Below are positions 1-5,973 of a stretch of DNA of 64,000 nucleotides, one piece after another (position 1 is the stretch's first letter; every line of letters begins with the position of its first letter). The stretch is taken from contig CALKIH010000025.1 of the NCBI GenBank assembly GCA_937995335.1, forward strand, positions 1-64,000, read 5' to 3'. A model generated the notes under the pieces. That model did not search any database. It had not been told where the DNA came from and saw nothing but the letters and a program-made list of their open reading frames with translations. A program made the position numbers and the translations under genes. The DNA comes from UBA2357 sp002344625 (GTDB lineage: Bacteria; Pseudomonadota; Gammaproteobacteria; Burkholderiales; Rhodocyclaceae).

Positions 1-41
1 TTCGATGCCGGGCCGAATAGGCCAGCGGCGGATGTGGGAAG

Positions 42-102
42 TCCCTTTGTAGTCGCTCAAGCGGACTGGCTTTCAGCCAGCCGCTTACCTTGTACGTTGG
101 GC
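42..102 (+). other. attC recombination site, left half degenerate
   Basis: The right half is a clear attC: arms GCGGACTGGC/GCCAGCCGC fold around a TTTCA loop, and the GTTGGGC core (96-102) ends the site. The expected RYYYAAC left core is not recognisable, so the left boundary is approximate. The site closes a cassette whose gene lies mostly outside the window. Confidence 0.7.
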
Positions 103-133
103 TTTTCATTAATCACTTTGGGAGGGCATCAAG

Positions 134-397
134 ATGGAGGTTTACAAGGTTTACATCCACACCGAAGACGATCCTCATGTTTCAGAAATGGTCGTCGCAG
201 CCTCCTCGAAAAAGGAAGCCGAGTCTCGCGCGCTTGAGCACGTGAAGAGAAGCAACCCTCACAAAGGCTACCGAACAACCGAGGAATCGAAAGATCTCAC
301 CAAGGTTCTCTATGCCAAAAAAGCTGGTACAAACGGCTGCCTTGTCATTCATAGGGTTCCGCTTGAGGTTTTCAAGCGAGTGAAAGGCATCGCCTAA
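134..397 (+). CDS. Integron cassette protein of unknown function
   Basis: This 87-residue protein is not recognised. It is soluble and charged, with many Lys and Glu, no signal peptide and no membrane segment. A strong GGAGG lies 8 bases before the ATG, which supports the start. The gene sits alone between two attC sites, with its stop only a few bases before the next left core, as expected of a cassette gene. Its composition is clearly less GC-rich than the chromosomal genes further right, consistent with acquisition by transfer. No function can be proposed from the sequence. Confidence 0.75.
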   Translation: MEVYKVYIHTEDDPHVSEMVVAASSKKEAESRALEHVKRSNPHKGYRTTEESKDLTKVLYAKKAGTNGCLVIHRVPLEVFKRVKGIA

Positions 398-401
398 TCA
401 T

Positions 402-473
402 GCCCAACAATCCGCTCCAGCCGACCGTCAAAAAGCTGCGCTTTTTGCCGTCGGCTGAGCTTTCACGTTAGAT
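402..473 (+). other. attC site (72 bp)
   Basis: The left core GCCCAAC (402-408) and right core GTTAGAT (467-473) flank a long imperfect inverted repeat (CAGCCGAC...GTCGGCTG with inner AAAAAGC/GCTTTTT). It is nearly identical to the attC at 2241-2312, differing mainly in the outer cores. Confidence 0.92.
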
Positions 474-474
474 C

Positions 475-1572
475 ATGGATGCAATAGATCGTCAAAAGCT
501 CTTCTTTCGTCCTGTTTGTAGTGCTGCGGAAATTGAACGAATTCTCAATGTCAAAACCTCCAAAGATCACTTGTTGAAGCTTCGTGCTGAGACGATTGTT
601 GACCACATGCGGCTTTTTCGTGTCTACCGAAACAAGGCACTTAAAGACGAAAGAAACTGGTCACTTGAAGCCTCGTTCAACACATCACACTACGAAGCTG
701 TCTTGGCCAAACTCCCGAAAGATGCTCGCACCATTTGTCGCGCAGTGACCTATGGCGACATTTTTTCTGACGACCCCAATGGCATGATCTTTAATACGCC
801 TTACGGGCCAGTTACCACAATCAGCGAGTCGCTTAGGTTCTTCTTGAAGTTCGCGCATTTGGCCATTCTCGAGTTTGAGGACGAAGTTCCGATGCGGATT
901 AGGATGAATTCACTTCGCATCGCCATTCGAGTAATGCTGCGGAAGGAGGCCATGGATTTTTACATGGACCCTCGTGGAATTATCCCGGCAAAGGTTGCGA
1001 CAGCTATACACGTCCCAATTCCATTGCAGCTCAAATTTATAGCAGGTCACGAATTTTCTCATTTCATTCTTGGGCACTTGTCAGAATCAAACTTGGTAGA
1101 TCAGCCCATCTTCTATGCGCTATCGGGCGGGGAAGCAGAATACAAGCCTCTTAAGGTGTACAACACATCGCAACGCAACGAATTCGACGCCGATCTTCAA
1201 TCGATCCTGCTTCCCAAGTACTCAATCCGACAGAGAAATGAAATACTTCGTGCAGCACTGCTTTGGTTTGGATGCATCGAGCTCTTTTATGCAGTTAGAG
1301 ATGTAATATTTCCTCAAGGTTCATGGAGTATTCAAACTCATCCAACGCCCAGGGAGCGCTACGAAAACCTACTAGCTAATGTTCCGGCAACTGGACTGGA
1401 CGCTCAACACTGGAAGGAGTTTCCTGGCCTAATTGATAGATTGAAGACGTTCTTACAAGAGGACGTTTCTCTCAATTTTGATGCCTATGAAATGTATGGT
1501 TCAGCCTATTTGGATGCGCCCAACACCCAGTGGCGCGGGCGGGAGCTTATAGATCGTGTTGACTACTATTAA
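475..1572 (+). CDS. Cassette-borne zincin metallopeptidase (HExxH)
   Basis: This 365-residue protein carries GHEFSHFILGH, an HExxH zinc motif, and about 40 residues later NEFDAD, which fits the downstream Glu ligand and Asp of gluzincin peptidases (M48/ImmA-like). It is therefore probably a zinc-dependent protease. It has no obvious signal peptide or membrane segments, so it is probably cytoplasmic, unlike classical membrane HtpX/M48 enzymes. The ATG starts only 2 bases after the attC core, leaving no room for a normal Shine-Dalgarno outside the attC. The gene is AT-rich relative to the chromosome. Substrate and role are unknown; stress response or phage defence is possible but unproven. Confidence 0.75.
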   Translation: MDAIDRQKLFFRPVCSAAEIERILNVKTSKDHLLKLRAETIVDHMRLFRVYRNKALKDERNWSLEASFNTSHYEAVLAKLPKDARTICRAVTYGDIFSDDPNGMIFNTPYGPVTTISESLRFFLKFAHLAILEFEDEVPMRIRMNSLRIAIRVMLRKEAMDFYMDPRGIIPAKVATAIHVPIPLQLKFIAGHEFSHFILGHLSESNLVDQPIFYALSGGEAEYKPLKVYNTSQRNEFDADLQSILLPKYSIRQRNEILRAALLWFGCIELFYAVRDVIFPQGSWSIQTHPTPRERYENLLANVPATGLDAQHWKEFPGLIDRLKTFLQEDVSLNFDAYEMYGSAYLDAPNTQWRGRELIDRVDYY

Positions 1573-1644
1573 ATCTAACTTTTCGGTCAAGAGGGACGCT
1601 CCGCCGGCAAGCCGGCTCCGCGCCCCTTACCTCCAACGTTAGGC
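1573..1644 (+). other. attC site (72 bp)
   Basis: The left core ATCTAAC (1573-1579) and right core GTTAGGC (1638-1644) flank an inverted repeat with inner arms GCCGGC/GCCGGC and GGACGC-type outer arms. It begins immediately after the peptidase stop codon. Confidence 0.88.
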
Positions 1645-1645
1645 T

Positions 1646-2017
1646 ATGAAAAACGCTGACGAAACTCTGTACCAAGACATAGCAAAGCAATCCGAAAGAC
1701 TCGGCTATCGAAACAAGCTCCGATTGGCCCAGCTTCTAATTCAGCTTGCCCGAAAGGAAGAGGAAGAAGCTTACCCACAAGAGCGTGTTGATACGCCCGC
1801 AAAAAAACCAACAGACCCAGAAACCATCGGGTATGTTGTAGAACGCCTACTAAAACTTCGGCCTGCTCGAAAAACTGGCGCTCTCAATTCAATTGGAGCA
1901 ATGTTTCAATTCCAAGGCGGCATTTCCGACCAAGACAAAGAAGCAATCATCAAAGAACTTGTGCGCCGCAAGGTCCTAACAGTTGATGCAAGCAGCCGTA
2001 TTACTTACACGCCATAA
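1646..2017 (+). CDS. Integron cassette protein of unknown function
   Basis: This 123-residue soluble protein has a helical, charged N-terminal half (EEEEA stretch) and a C-terminal half beginning near TIGYVVERLLKLRP that could form a small helical winged or OST-HTH-like domain; that is only an impression. The ATG is 1 base after the attC core, so the cassette is nearly leaderless. The gene shares its cassette with the small membrane-protein gene beginning 10 bases after its stop, so the two may be co-expressed. No function is assigned. Confidence 0.7.
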   Translation: MKNADETLYQDIAKQSERLGYRNKLRLAQLLIQLARKEEEEAYPQERVDTPAKKPTDPETIGYVVERLLKLRPARKTGALNSIGAMFQFQGGISDQDKEAIIKELVRRKVLTVDASSRITYTP

Positions 2018-2027
2018 CGAGGCAAGA

Positions 2028-2246
2028 GTGGAAATTCTCTTTTATCTTGGGCTTTTCGTCTTCATCGTTGGCGGCATCGGAACCTTGATTGCAGCGTTCA
2101 AAACCAGCATTTGGTGGGGGCTTGGTTGTTTACTTGTTGCGCCGGCTTCCCTACTTTTCTTGGTCATGAATTGGGGTGTTGCTAAGAATCCATTTTTCCT
2201 GCAATTGGTTGGTGTTGCCATCATATTCTTGGGCAGCTATGCCTAA
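2028..2246 (+). CDS. Small hydrophobic membrane protein in cassette
   Basis: This protein of about 72 residues is almost entirely hydrophobic, with two or three predicted membrane helices (LFVFIVGGIGTLIAAF; LGCLLVAPASLLFLVM; LVGVAIIFLGSY). I chose the GTG at 2028 because GAGG stands 5 bases before it, right after the upstream stop; an ATG at 1983 would overlap the upstream gene by 35 bases. The stop lies inside the left core of the following attC. No family is recognised. With the preceding gene it forms a two-gene cassette. Confidence 0.6.
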   Translation: MEILFYLGLFVFIVGGIGTLIAAFKTSIWWGLGCLLVAPASLLFLVMNWGVAKNPFFLQLVGVAIIFLGSYA

Positions 2247-2312
2247 CATTGCGCTCCAGCCGACCGTCAAAAAGCTGCGCTTTTTGCCGTCGGCTGAGCT
2301 TTCACGTTGGGC
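2241..2312 (+). other. attC site (72 bp)
   Basis: The left core GCCTAAC and right core GTTGGGC (2306-2312) surround a body almost identical to the attC at 402-473. The repeated attC type suggests that this integron has a dominant resident attC family. Confidence 0.92.
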
Positions 2313-2343
2313 ATATATAACTGTCCCGTATTAAAGGAATCAT

Positions 2344-2868
2344 ATGAAACTCATGATCGAATCAAAACGAATGGAGAAGTGGGACGCAAGATTCTGTGAT
2401 CTCGCCAAGTACATTTCCGAGTGGTCCAAGGATCCAAAGGCAAAGGTTGGTGCCGTCATTTTGTCAAAGGCTGGTGGGGATATTTCTGTTGGTTACAACG
2501 GATTTCCAATGGGAGTAGAGGACTCCGCTGAGCGACTTGAAGATCAAGAGATCAAGTTGGAGCTGGTCGTACATGCAGAACAGAACGCACTTATTGCAGC
2601 AGGTTCAAGAGCAATTGGCTCAACCATTTATGTTTGGGGAAAGCCCGTTTGTGCTAGGTGCGCAGGGTCAATCATTCAAGCAGGTGTAAAAAGAGTGGTT
2701 GCTCTAGCACCTAAGCTGGATAGTGATTCAAAGTGGGACAAAAGTGGAAAGTACGCTCATCAAATGTTTACTGAGGCAGGTGTAGAAGTTGACTTCTACT
2801 ATGAAGAAAACGAAACATCCGCCCAACAAGGCACTCCAGGGGACGCTCCAAAAGCGGCGCGCCCCTGA
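2344..2868 (+). CDS. Cytidine/deoxycytidylate deaminase family protein
   Basis: This 174-residue protein has the zinc-dependent deaminase signature: VVHAEQNAL supplies the His ligand and proton-shuttling Glu, and PVCARCAG supplies the two Cys ligands. The N-terminal part (WSKDPKAKVGAVI...GYNGFP) matches the dCMP-deaminase (ComEB-like) subgroup, so the likely reaction is deamination of dCMP or a related nucleotide. The length is near the family norm. The C-terminal tail reads into the attC. It is carried as a mobile cassette with no other nucleotide genes nearby; it could alter nucleotide pools, for example during phage infection, but nothing here proves that. Confidence 0.85.
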   Translation: MKLMIESKRMEKWDARFCDLAKYISEWSKDPKAKVGAVILSKAGGDISVGYNGFPMGVEDSAERLEDQEIKLELVVHAEQNALIAAGSRAIGSTIYVWGKPVCARCAGSIIQAGVKRVVALAPKLDSDSKWDKSGKYAHQMFTEAGVEVDFYYEENETSAQQGTPGDAPKAARP

Positions 2869-2882
2869 GCTTGGCGTTAGGC
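2821..2882 (+). other. attC site (62 bp)
   Basis: The left core GCCCAAC (2821-2827) and right core GTTAGGC (2876-2882) flank arms GGGGACGC/GCGCCCC. The left half overlaps the 3' end of the deaminase gene, so the last residues of that protein are encoded by the recombination site. Confidence 0.88.
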
Positions 2883-2886
2883 ACTC

Positions 2887-3261
2887 ATGGCAAAGTATCT
2901 CGCACTCTCAATAGTTGCACCCCATGGCAATAACATTGCATCGGGCAAGAAGACACTGGAGATTCGGTCTTGGCAGCCATCCAAGTTGCCGCTCAAAGAT
3001 CTCTTGATCCTCGAGAACAAGAAATATCTAACAGAGGAAAGGCAAATTGATGAAGATGGCAGCGCCGTTGCTCTTGTCGATGTTCGATTCGTGGAGCCTT
3101 GGCATCCATCGCAGGTTGTTGCAGCATGCTCAACTGGCTGGCAGTCTGGTTACTATGCTTGGCATCTGGAAAATGTTCGCCCATTGCCTTCACCAAAGCG
3201 GGTGGTGGCAGCGCGCAAGCTTTATATGGTTGAGTTCTCTCATACAGAAAGTAATGCCTAA
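2887..3261 (+). CDS. ASCH-domain protein
   Basis: This 124-residue protein begins LALSIVAPHGNNIASGKKTLEIRSW, the pattern of ASCH domains (a PUA-like beta barrel with a conserved Gx-K-xxE-R segment). Family members bind RNA or modified nucleosides, and some act as amidohydrolases on N4-acetylcytidine. The predicted beta-strand segments LLILENKKYL and AVALVDVRFV fit this. The gene is a stand-alone cassette whose stop lies in the following attC core. The ATG is 5 bases after the preceding attC. The specific substrate is unknown. Confidence 0.8.
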   Translation: MAKYLALSIVAPHGNNIASGKKTLEIRSWQPSKLPLKDLLILENKKYLTEERQIDEDGSAVALVDVRFVEPWHPSQVVAACSTGWQSGYYAWHLENVRPLPSPKRVVAARKLYMVEFSHTESNA

Positions 3262-3324
3262 CCCCGCAGTCAAGCGGACCACCAAAAGCTCCGCTTTTGT
3301 CGTCCGCTTACTTCCACGTTGGGC
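3256..3324 (+). other. attC site (69 bp)
   Basis: The left core GCCTAAC and right core GTTGGGC (3318-3324) flank the arms AAGCGGAC/GTCCGCTT with an inner AAAAGC/GCTTTT stem. Confidence 0.9.
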
Positions 3325-3325
3325 C

Positions 3326-3373
3326 TCTCCCGACGGAAACGCATATGTTTTGGGCTACGAGGACTATCACTAA
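3326..3373 (+). pseudogene. Remnant of higB-type toxin (C-terminal tail only)
   Basis: Directly after the attC core an open frame encodes SPDGNAYVLGYEDYH and then a stop. It resembles the C-terminus of HigB/RelE-like toxins, which commonly end in a Gly-Asn/Asp-Ala stretch and Asp-Tyr-His. The stop (TAATG) overlaps the start of higA exactly as in intact higBA operons. Everything upstream of this tail is missing, so the toxin is dead here. The assignment rests on a short match plus the overlap architecture. Confidence 0.65.
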
Positions 3374-3666
3374 TGGCTATGCACAATCCTCCTCACCCTG
3401 GTGAGTTCATCACTGACATCTACCTTGAGCCCAATGGCATCAGCGGTCGTGAGCTGGCGGACAAGCTGGACGTGGCGGCATCCACTCTCAGTCGCATCCT
3501 CAAGGGCTCTAGCCGGGTCACTCCCGAGATGGCGCTCCGTCTGTCCAAGGCCATTGGCCGCAGCCCGGAGAGTTGGCTTTGCATGCAGGACGCTCATGAT
3601 CTGTGGCTTGCTCGCCAGAGCGTCAATCTGCAAAGGGTTGGCAAGCTCAAGCTGATCGCGGCCTAA
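3373..3666 (+). CDS. higA: HigA-family antitoxin (XRE type)
   Basis: This 97-residue protein starts MAMHNPPHPGEFI, the hallmark of HigA antitoxins, followed by a helix-turn-helix (ISGRELADKLDVAASTLSRI) and RVTPEMALRLSKAIGRSPESWL. Such proteins bind their operon promoter and neutralise a HigB mRNA interferase. Its toxin gene is reduced to the 15-codon tail just upstream, so it is an orphan antitoxin. The ATG at 3373 overlaps the toxin stop. It might still silence related toxins in trans; that is inference. Confidence 0.88.
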   Translation: MAMHNPPHPGEFITDIYLEPNGISGRELADKLDVAASTLSRILKGSSRVTPEMALRLSKAIGRSPESWLCMQDAHDLWLARQSVNLQRVGKLKLIAA

Positions 3667-3711
3667 TTCAGGCTACAAGGGATCACCCGCTTTGGTGATG
3701 CGTCGTTAGGC
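3661..3711 (+). other. Short attC site (about 51 bp), degenerate left core
   Basis: The left core reads GCCTAAT (one change from RYYYAAC), the right core is GTTAGGC (3705-3711), and the inner hairpin is ATCACC/GGTGAT. It ends the higA cassette. Confidence 0.7.
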
Positions 3712-3714
3712 GTC

Positions 3715-3969
3715 TCAGTAATGAAATCGCAACTGAGCAATCAACAAGTGATCACCTTCAACTCGGTACACTATGCGGTGCTCGTCTGTTATGCGGCGTG
3801 ACCAAAAACCCGATAGCGCATGCTTCAATGCCTCTGGCTTTCCTATGCCCTCGAAAGGTTCGCGTTGCGTTTCACGGATCAGCTTGTTTATCCGTTCAAC
3901 CATCCGCCTGTCTTGCTTTTGCCAGTACAGGTAATCCTCCCATGCCTCCTCCGCAAAGATCGGCTTCAC
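3715..3969 (-). CDS. yoeB: YoeB/Txe-family toxin
   Basis: This 84-residue protein is a typical YoeB mRNA interferase. It contains WEDYLYWQKQDRR near the N-terminus, and the C-terminal HRIVYRVEGDHLLIAQLRFHY ends in the catalytic-region residues of the family (Arg, His and the terminal His-Tyr). YoeB enters the ribosome and cleaves mRNA. The gene overlaps the yefM antitoxin by 4 bases. It is encoded opposite to the other cassettes and is driven by its own promoter, as is usual for integron toxin-antitoxin cassettes, where it is thought to stabilise the array. Confidence 0.93.
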   Translation of the reverse strand: MKPIFAEEAWEDYLYWQKQDRRMVERINKLIRETQREPFEGIGKPEALKHALSGFWSRRITDEHRIVYRVEGDHLLIAQLRFHY

Positions 3970-4217
3970 TTTGCCAATTCTCGCTCAACGCCTTTACCAG
4001 CGTGCAGTTGCGTAGTCGCCGAGAGCAGACGCTTGGCATTGGTAGGAGTGCGCAAGAGATAAGCTGTTTCCTCAAGCGCTTTGTAGTCTTCGAGCGAAAG
4101 CATCACCACGGCCTGCTCTCCGTTGCGCGTGATAATCAAAGCTTCATGGTCGTTACAAACCCGATCCATGGTGCTGGCAAGGTTTGCCCGAACAGCGGTG
4201 TAAGTCATAGCATCCAT
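3966..4217 (-). CDS. yefM: YefM/Phd-family antitoxin
   Basis: This 83-residue protein begins MDAMTYTAVRANLASTMDRVC and continues ALIITRNGEQAVVMLSLEDY, both typical of YefM. The N-terminal domain dimerises and binds DNA; the C-terminal tail wraps YoeB. It lies upstream of yoeB with a 4-base overlap, so the pair is translated together. Repression of its own promoter is expected through the TGTACA boxes just upstream. Confidence 0.93.
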   Translation of the reverse strand: MDAMTYTAVRANLASTMDRVCNDHEALIITRNGEQAVVMLSLEDYKALEETAYLLRTPTNAKRLLSATTQLHAGKGVERELAK

Positions 4218-4233
4218 TTTTCGCCTCCAGATA

Positions 4234-4251
4234 TGTACGCCTTAATGTACA
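4234..4251 (-). promoter_or_regulatory. YefM-type operator (paired TGTACA boxes)
   Basis: Two boxes, TGTACG (4234-4239) and TGTACA (4246-4251), stand 12 bases apart centre to centre, about 20 bases upstream of the yefM start. E. coli YefM-YoeB is known to bind paired repeats with TGTACA cores at this spacing, so these are probably the autoregulatory operator overlapping the promoter. Confidence 0.7.
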
Positions 4252-4293
4252 TATCAAGCCAATGTCTGTCCAGCAAAAATCTGGTGACACGAC

Positions 4294-4366
4294 GCCCAAC
4301 CCATCATCCCATCGGACCTGCGCAAAGAGCCGGAGCCGCGCAAGCCGGTGAATTCATTCGTTAGCC
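4294..4366 (+). other. attC site (73 bp)
   Basis: The left core GCCCAAC (4294-4300) and right core GTTAGCC (4360-4366) flank an imperfect inverted repeat containing CATCGGACCTGCGC and GCGCAAGCCGGTG. Its orientation matches the other attC sites although the toxin-antitoxin genes in this cassette are reversed. Confidence 0.85.
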
Positions 4367-4381
4367 CGCGCGTCAAACATC

Positions 4382-4625
4382 ATGAATATTCGGATTCGCA
4401 AAGAAGCATCCACTGATGTCGTAGCTATTGAGGCTGTGACGGTTGGGTGCATCTGGTTGCGTAGTTTTAGGAGAGCCCGGCTACTATTTCCGCTTTGGCT
4501 TCAAAGCCGAATCGTCGCTTGTCCTGCCAGAGGTGCCGCCGGAGTATTTTCAGGCCGTTCTGTTCAGCGGCTCGCTGCCGTCGGGCGTAGTCTCTTACCA
4601 TGAGTCCTTCACCGCGCAGGGCTAA
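4382..4625 (+). pseudogene. Internally deleted GNAT acetyltransferase cassette
   Basis: The first frame, from ATG 4382, encodes MNIRIRKEASTDVVAIEAVT, a normal GNAT N-acetyltransferase beginning. From about 4441 a different frame encodes GASGCVVLGEPGYYFRFGF and PEVPPEYFQAVLFSG to the stop at 4625, the normal end of the same family. The middle, including the acetyl-CoA-binding motif region, is absent (roughly 80 codons by comparison with the usual length), and the two parts are out of frame. The gene cannot make a functional enzyme. Confidence 0.8.
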
Positions 4626-4669
4626 CAATTCCAACTGTCGGTCTGCGGCGGTCGCTGAATTCGTTAGGG
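4620..4669 (+). other. attC site (about 50 bp), last clear one
   Basis: The left core GGCTAAC is slightly degenerate, the right core is GTTAGGG (4663-4669), and the body carries CAACTGTCGG...GGTCGCTGAATTC pairing. No convincing attC is seen further right, so the cassette array probably ends near here. Confidence 0.7.
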
Positions 4670-4685
4670 CGTGCAGGAGAAAGTT

Positions 4686-5102
4686 GTGGCAACCGTGTAC
4701 CGATCAAAAATCGATGTCTGGCTGATTGTCGTTCTGGCGATTGCAATAGTCGTTTCGCTTTTCGCCGCACTTGCGGTTTTGTCGGTCCGCTCGCCGGCGG
4801 CTCTGGCAATCGCAGCATTCACCGCCATCATTGGCGCCGGGCTGCCGCTCTGGTTGCTGCTTTCCACTCACTACACGCTGGGGCACGGCCAGTTGGTAGT
4901 TCGGAGCGGCCCGTTCAAGTGGCGCATCCCGGTAGCCGAAATCACGAGCATTACGCCCACCTCCAACCCACTCTCCAGTCCTGCACTCTCTCTGGATCGG
5001 CTGTGCATAGAATACGGGCCGGGCAAATCGCTCATGATCTCTCCACGCGACAAGGAACAGTTCGTCCGCGACATTGGTGCCGCAACGCGTGGTGCGGCTT
5101 AG
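4686..5102 (+). CDS. PH-domain (YdbS/DUF304-like) membrane protein
   Basis: About 138 residues. Two hydrophobic segments (VWLIVVLAIAIVVSLFAAL; IAAFTAIIGAGLPLWLLL) are followed by a C-terminal bacterial PH-like domain (YTLGHGQLVVRSGPFKWRIPVAEI...SLMISPRDKEQFVRDI). The protein is probably anchored in the inner membrane with the PH domain on one face; its function is unknown. I prefer the GTG at 4686 because GGAG stands 6 bases before it; GTG 4671, one base after the attC core, is the alternative. It may be the last cassette, since its own downstream attC is not seen. Confidence 0.7.
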   Translation: MATVYRSKIDVWLIVVLAIAIVVSLFAALAVLSVRSPAALAIAAFTAIIGAGLPLWLLLSTHYTLGHGQLVVRSGPFKWRIPVAEITSITPTSNPLSSPALSLDRLCIEYGPGKSLMISPRDKEQFVRDIGAATRGAA

Positions 5103-5128
5103 CATTCCCCGGTCCAACTTGTTTGAGC

Positions 5129-5165
5129 ATCATCTCAGATGCAAAATGTCATCACATCTGATGAT
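5129..5165 (+). promoter_or_regulatory. Inverted-repeat operator upstream of vapBC
   Basis: The arms ATCATCTCAGATG (5129-5141) and CATCTGATGAT (5155-5165) form an inverted repeat ending 11 bases before the vapB ATG. VapB antitoxins autoregulate through such repeats, so it is a plausible operator. Confidence 0.55.
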
Positions 5166-5176
5166 TGGAGCCGTTA

Positions 5177-5380
5177 ATGAGAACGACCGTAACGATTGAC
5201 GATGCCTTGTATGAGAAGGCGCTGGAGGTGGCCGATCCGTCGATGGACAAGGCTGATTTGTTCCGCGAGGCCATCAAAACCTTTGTACGCGTCCAGGCCG
5301 CTAAACGACTTGCCGCCCTTGGTTCCACCATGCCCCAAATGCAGGAGATTCCACGCCGTCGCGAGGATACCGCGCAGTGA
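5177..5380 (+). CDS. vapB: VapB-family antitoxin
   Basis: This 67-residue protein has an N-terminal ribbon-helix-helix (MRTTVTIDDALYEKALEVAD...ADLFREAIKTFVR) and a charged tail, as in type II VapB antitoxins of the DUF2191 group. GGAG at 5167-5170 places the start at ATG 5177. The stop overlaps the vapC GTG start (GTGA). It should bind its own operator and block VapC. Confidence 0.9.
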   Translation: MRTTVTIDDALYEKALEVADPSMDKADLFREAIKTFVRVQAAKRLAALGSTMPQMQEIPRRREDTAQ

Positions 5381-5757
5381 AAGGGGTTCTTGTCGATACC
5401 TCGGTATGGGTCGATCACTTCCGCCAACGCAACGATGCCTTGATCGGCTTGCTTGAATCCGACCTTGTGATGGTGCACCCCTTGGTCATCGGGGAAATTG
5501 CTTGTGGAACGCCACCTGGGCGGATTCAGACACTGGCTGATCTCGGCGGGCTGCAGCAAACCCAGCAAGCCAGTGTTGGGGAGGTCATGGATTTCATCGA
5601 ACGCGCGCGCTTGTTCGGTCTGGGCTGCGGCTTCGTAGACCTGCTGCTGCTCGCCTCCACCCTGATGACGCCGGGCGTCGAGCTGTGGACCTTGGATCGG
5701 CGGTTGAATGCACTGGCAGAACGTTTTGATGTAGTCCATCGGCCCATTCTGCACTGA
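5377..5757 (+). CDS. vapC: VapC-family PIN-domain toxin
   Basis: This 126-residue PIN-domain RNase retains the four acidic positions: VDTSVWVDHF near the N-terminus, VIGEIACG, FVDLLLLAST and LWTLDRRL. VapC toxins cleave tRNA or rRNA when not bound by VapB. The GTG start overlaps the vapB stop, so translation is coupled. The GC content is close to chromosomal, unlike the cassettes to the left, and no attC follows, so the pair may be chromosomal rather than a cassette. Confidence 0.9.
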   Translation: MKGVLVDTSVWVDHFRQRNDALIGLLESDLVMVHPLVIGEIACGTPPGRIQTLADLGGLQQTQQASVGEVMDFIERARLFGLGCGFVDLLLLASTLMTPGVELWTLDRRLNALAERFDVVHRPILH

Positions 5758-5923
5758 AAGCGCGTTCGGTGTTCCGGGCCACCAAAATGACTTGCGGACA
5801 TCAAACGTAGCGCTTCAATACGCCCCAGGCGGCGTCGCTAGAGGGGGTGTAAGCGGCGGCACCGGTTGTTGCACTGCACAGTCCGGTGGTGTTAAGTTGA
5901 TGCTTTACATTACGTCGTACCGG

Positions 5924-5949
5924 CCGACACTCCGTCGACGGAGTGTCGG
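5924..5949. promoter_or_regulatory. Perfect 26-bp palindrome upstream of antiporter
   Basis: The half-site CCGACACTCCGTC is followed directly by its exact reverse complement, with no spacer. It ends 24 bases before the antiporter ATG, in a 216-base gap (5758-5973) that otherwise shows nothing I can name. It could be an operator or an RNA hairpin in the leader. It is not followed by a T-run, so a terminator is unlikely. Confidence 0.5.
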
Positions 5950-5973
5950 GGTGAGGTATGGAAAGGAAGCTGC

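Noticed and set aside
5103..5176. A possible attC after the PH-domain gene (GTCCAAC at 5112-5118)
   Set aside because: A left-core match exists, but no GTTRRRY core with a foldable body follows before vapB.
5758..5973. A possible attI or terminal cassette boundary
   Set aside because: There is no core site and no integrase gene; only the palindrome stands out.
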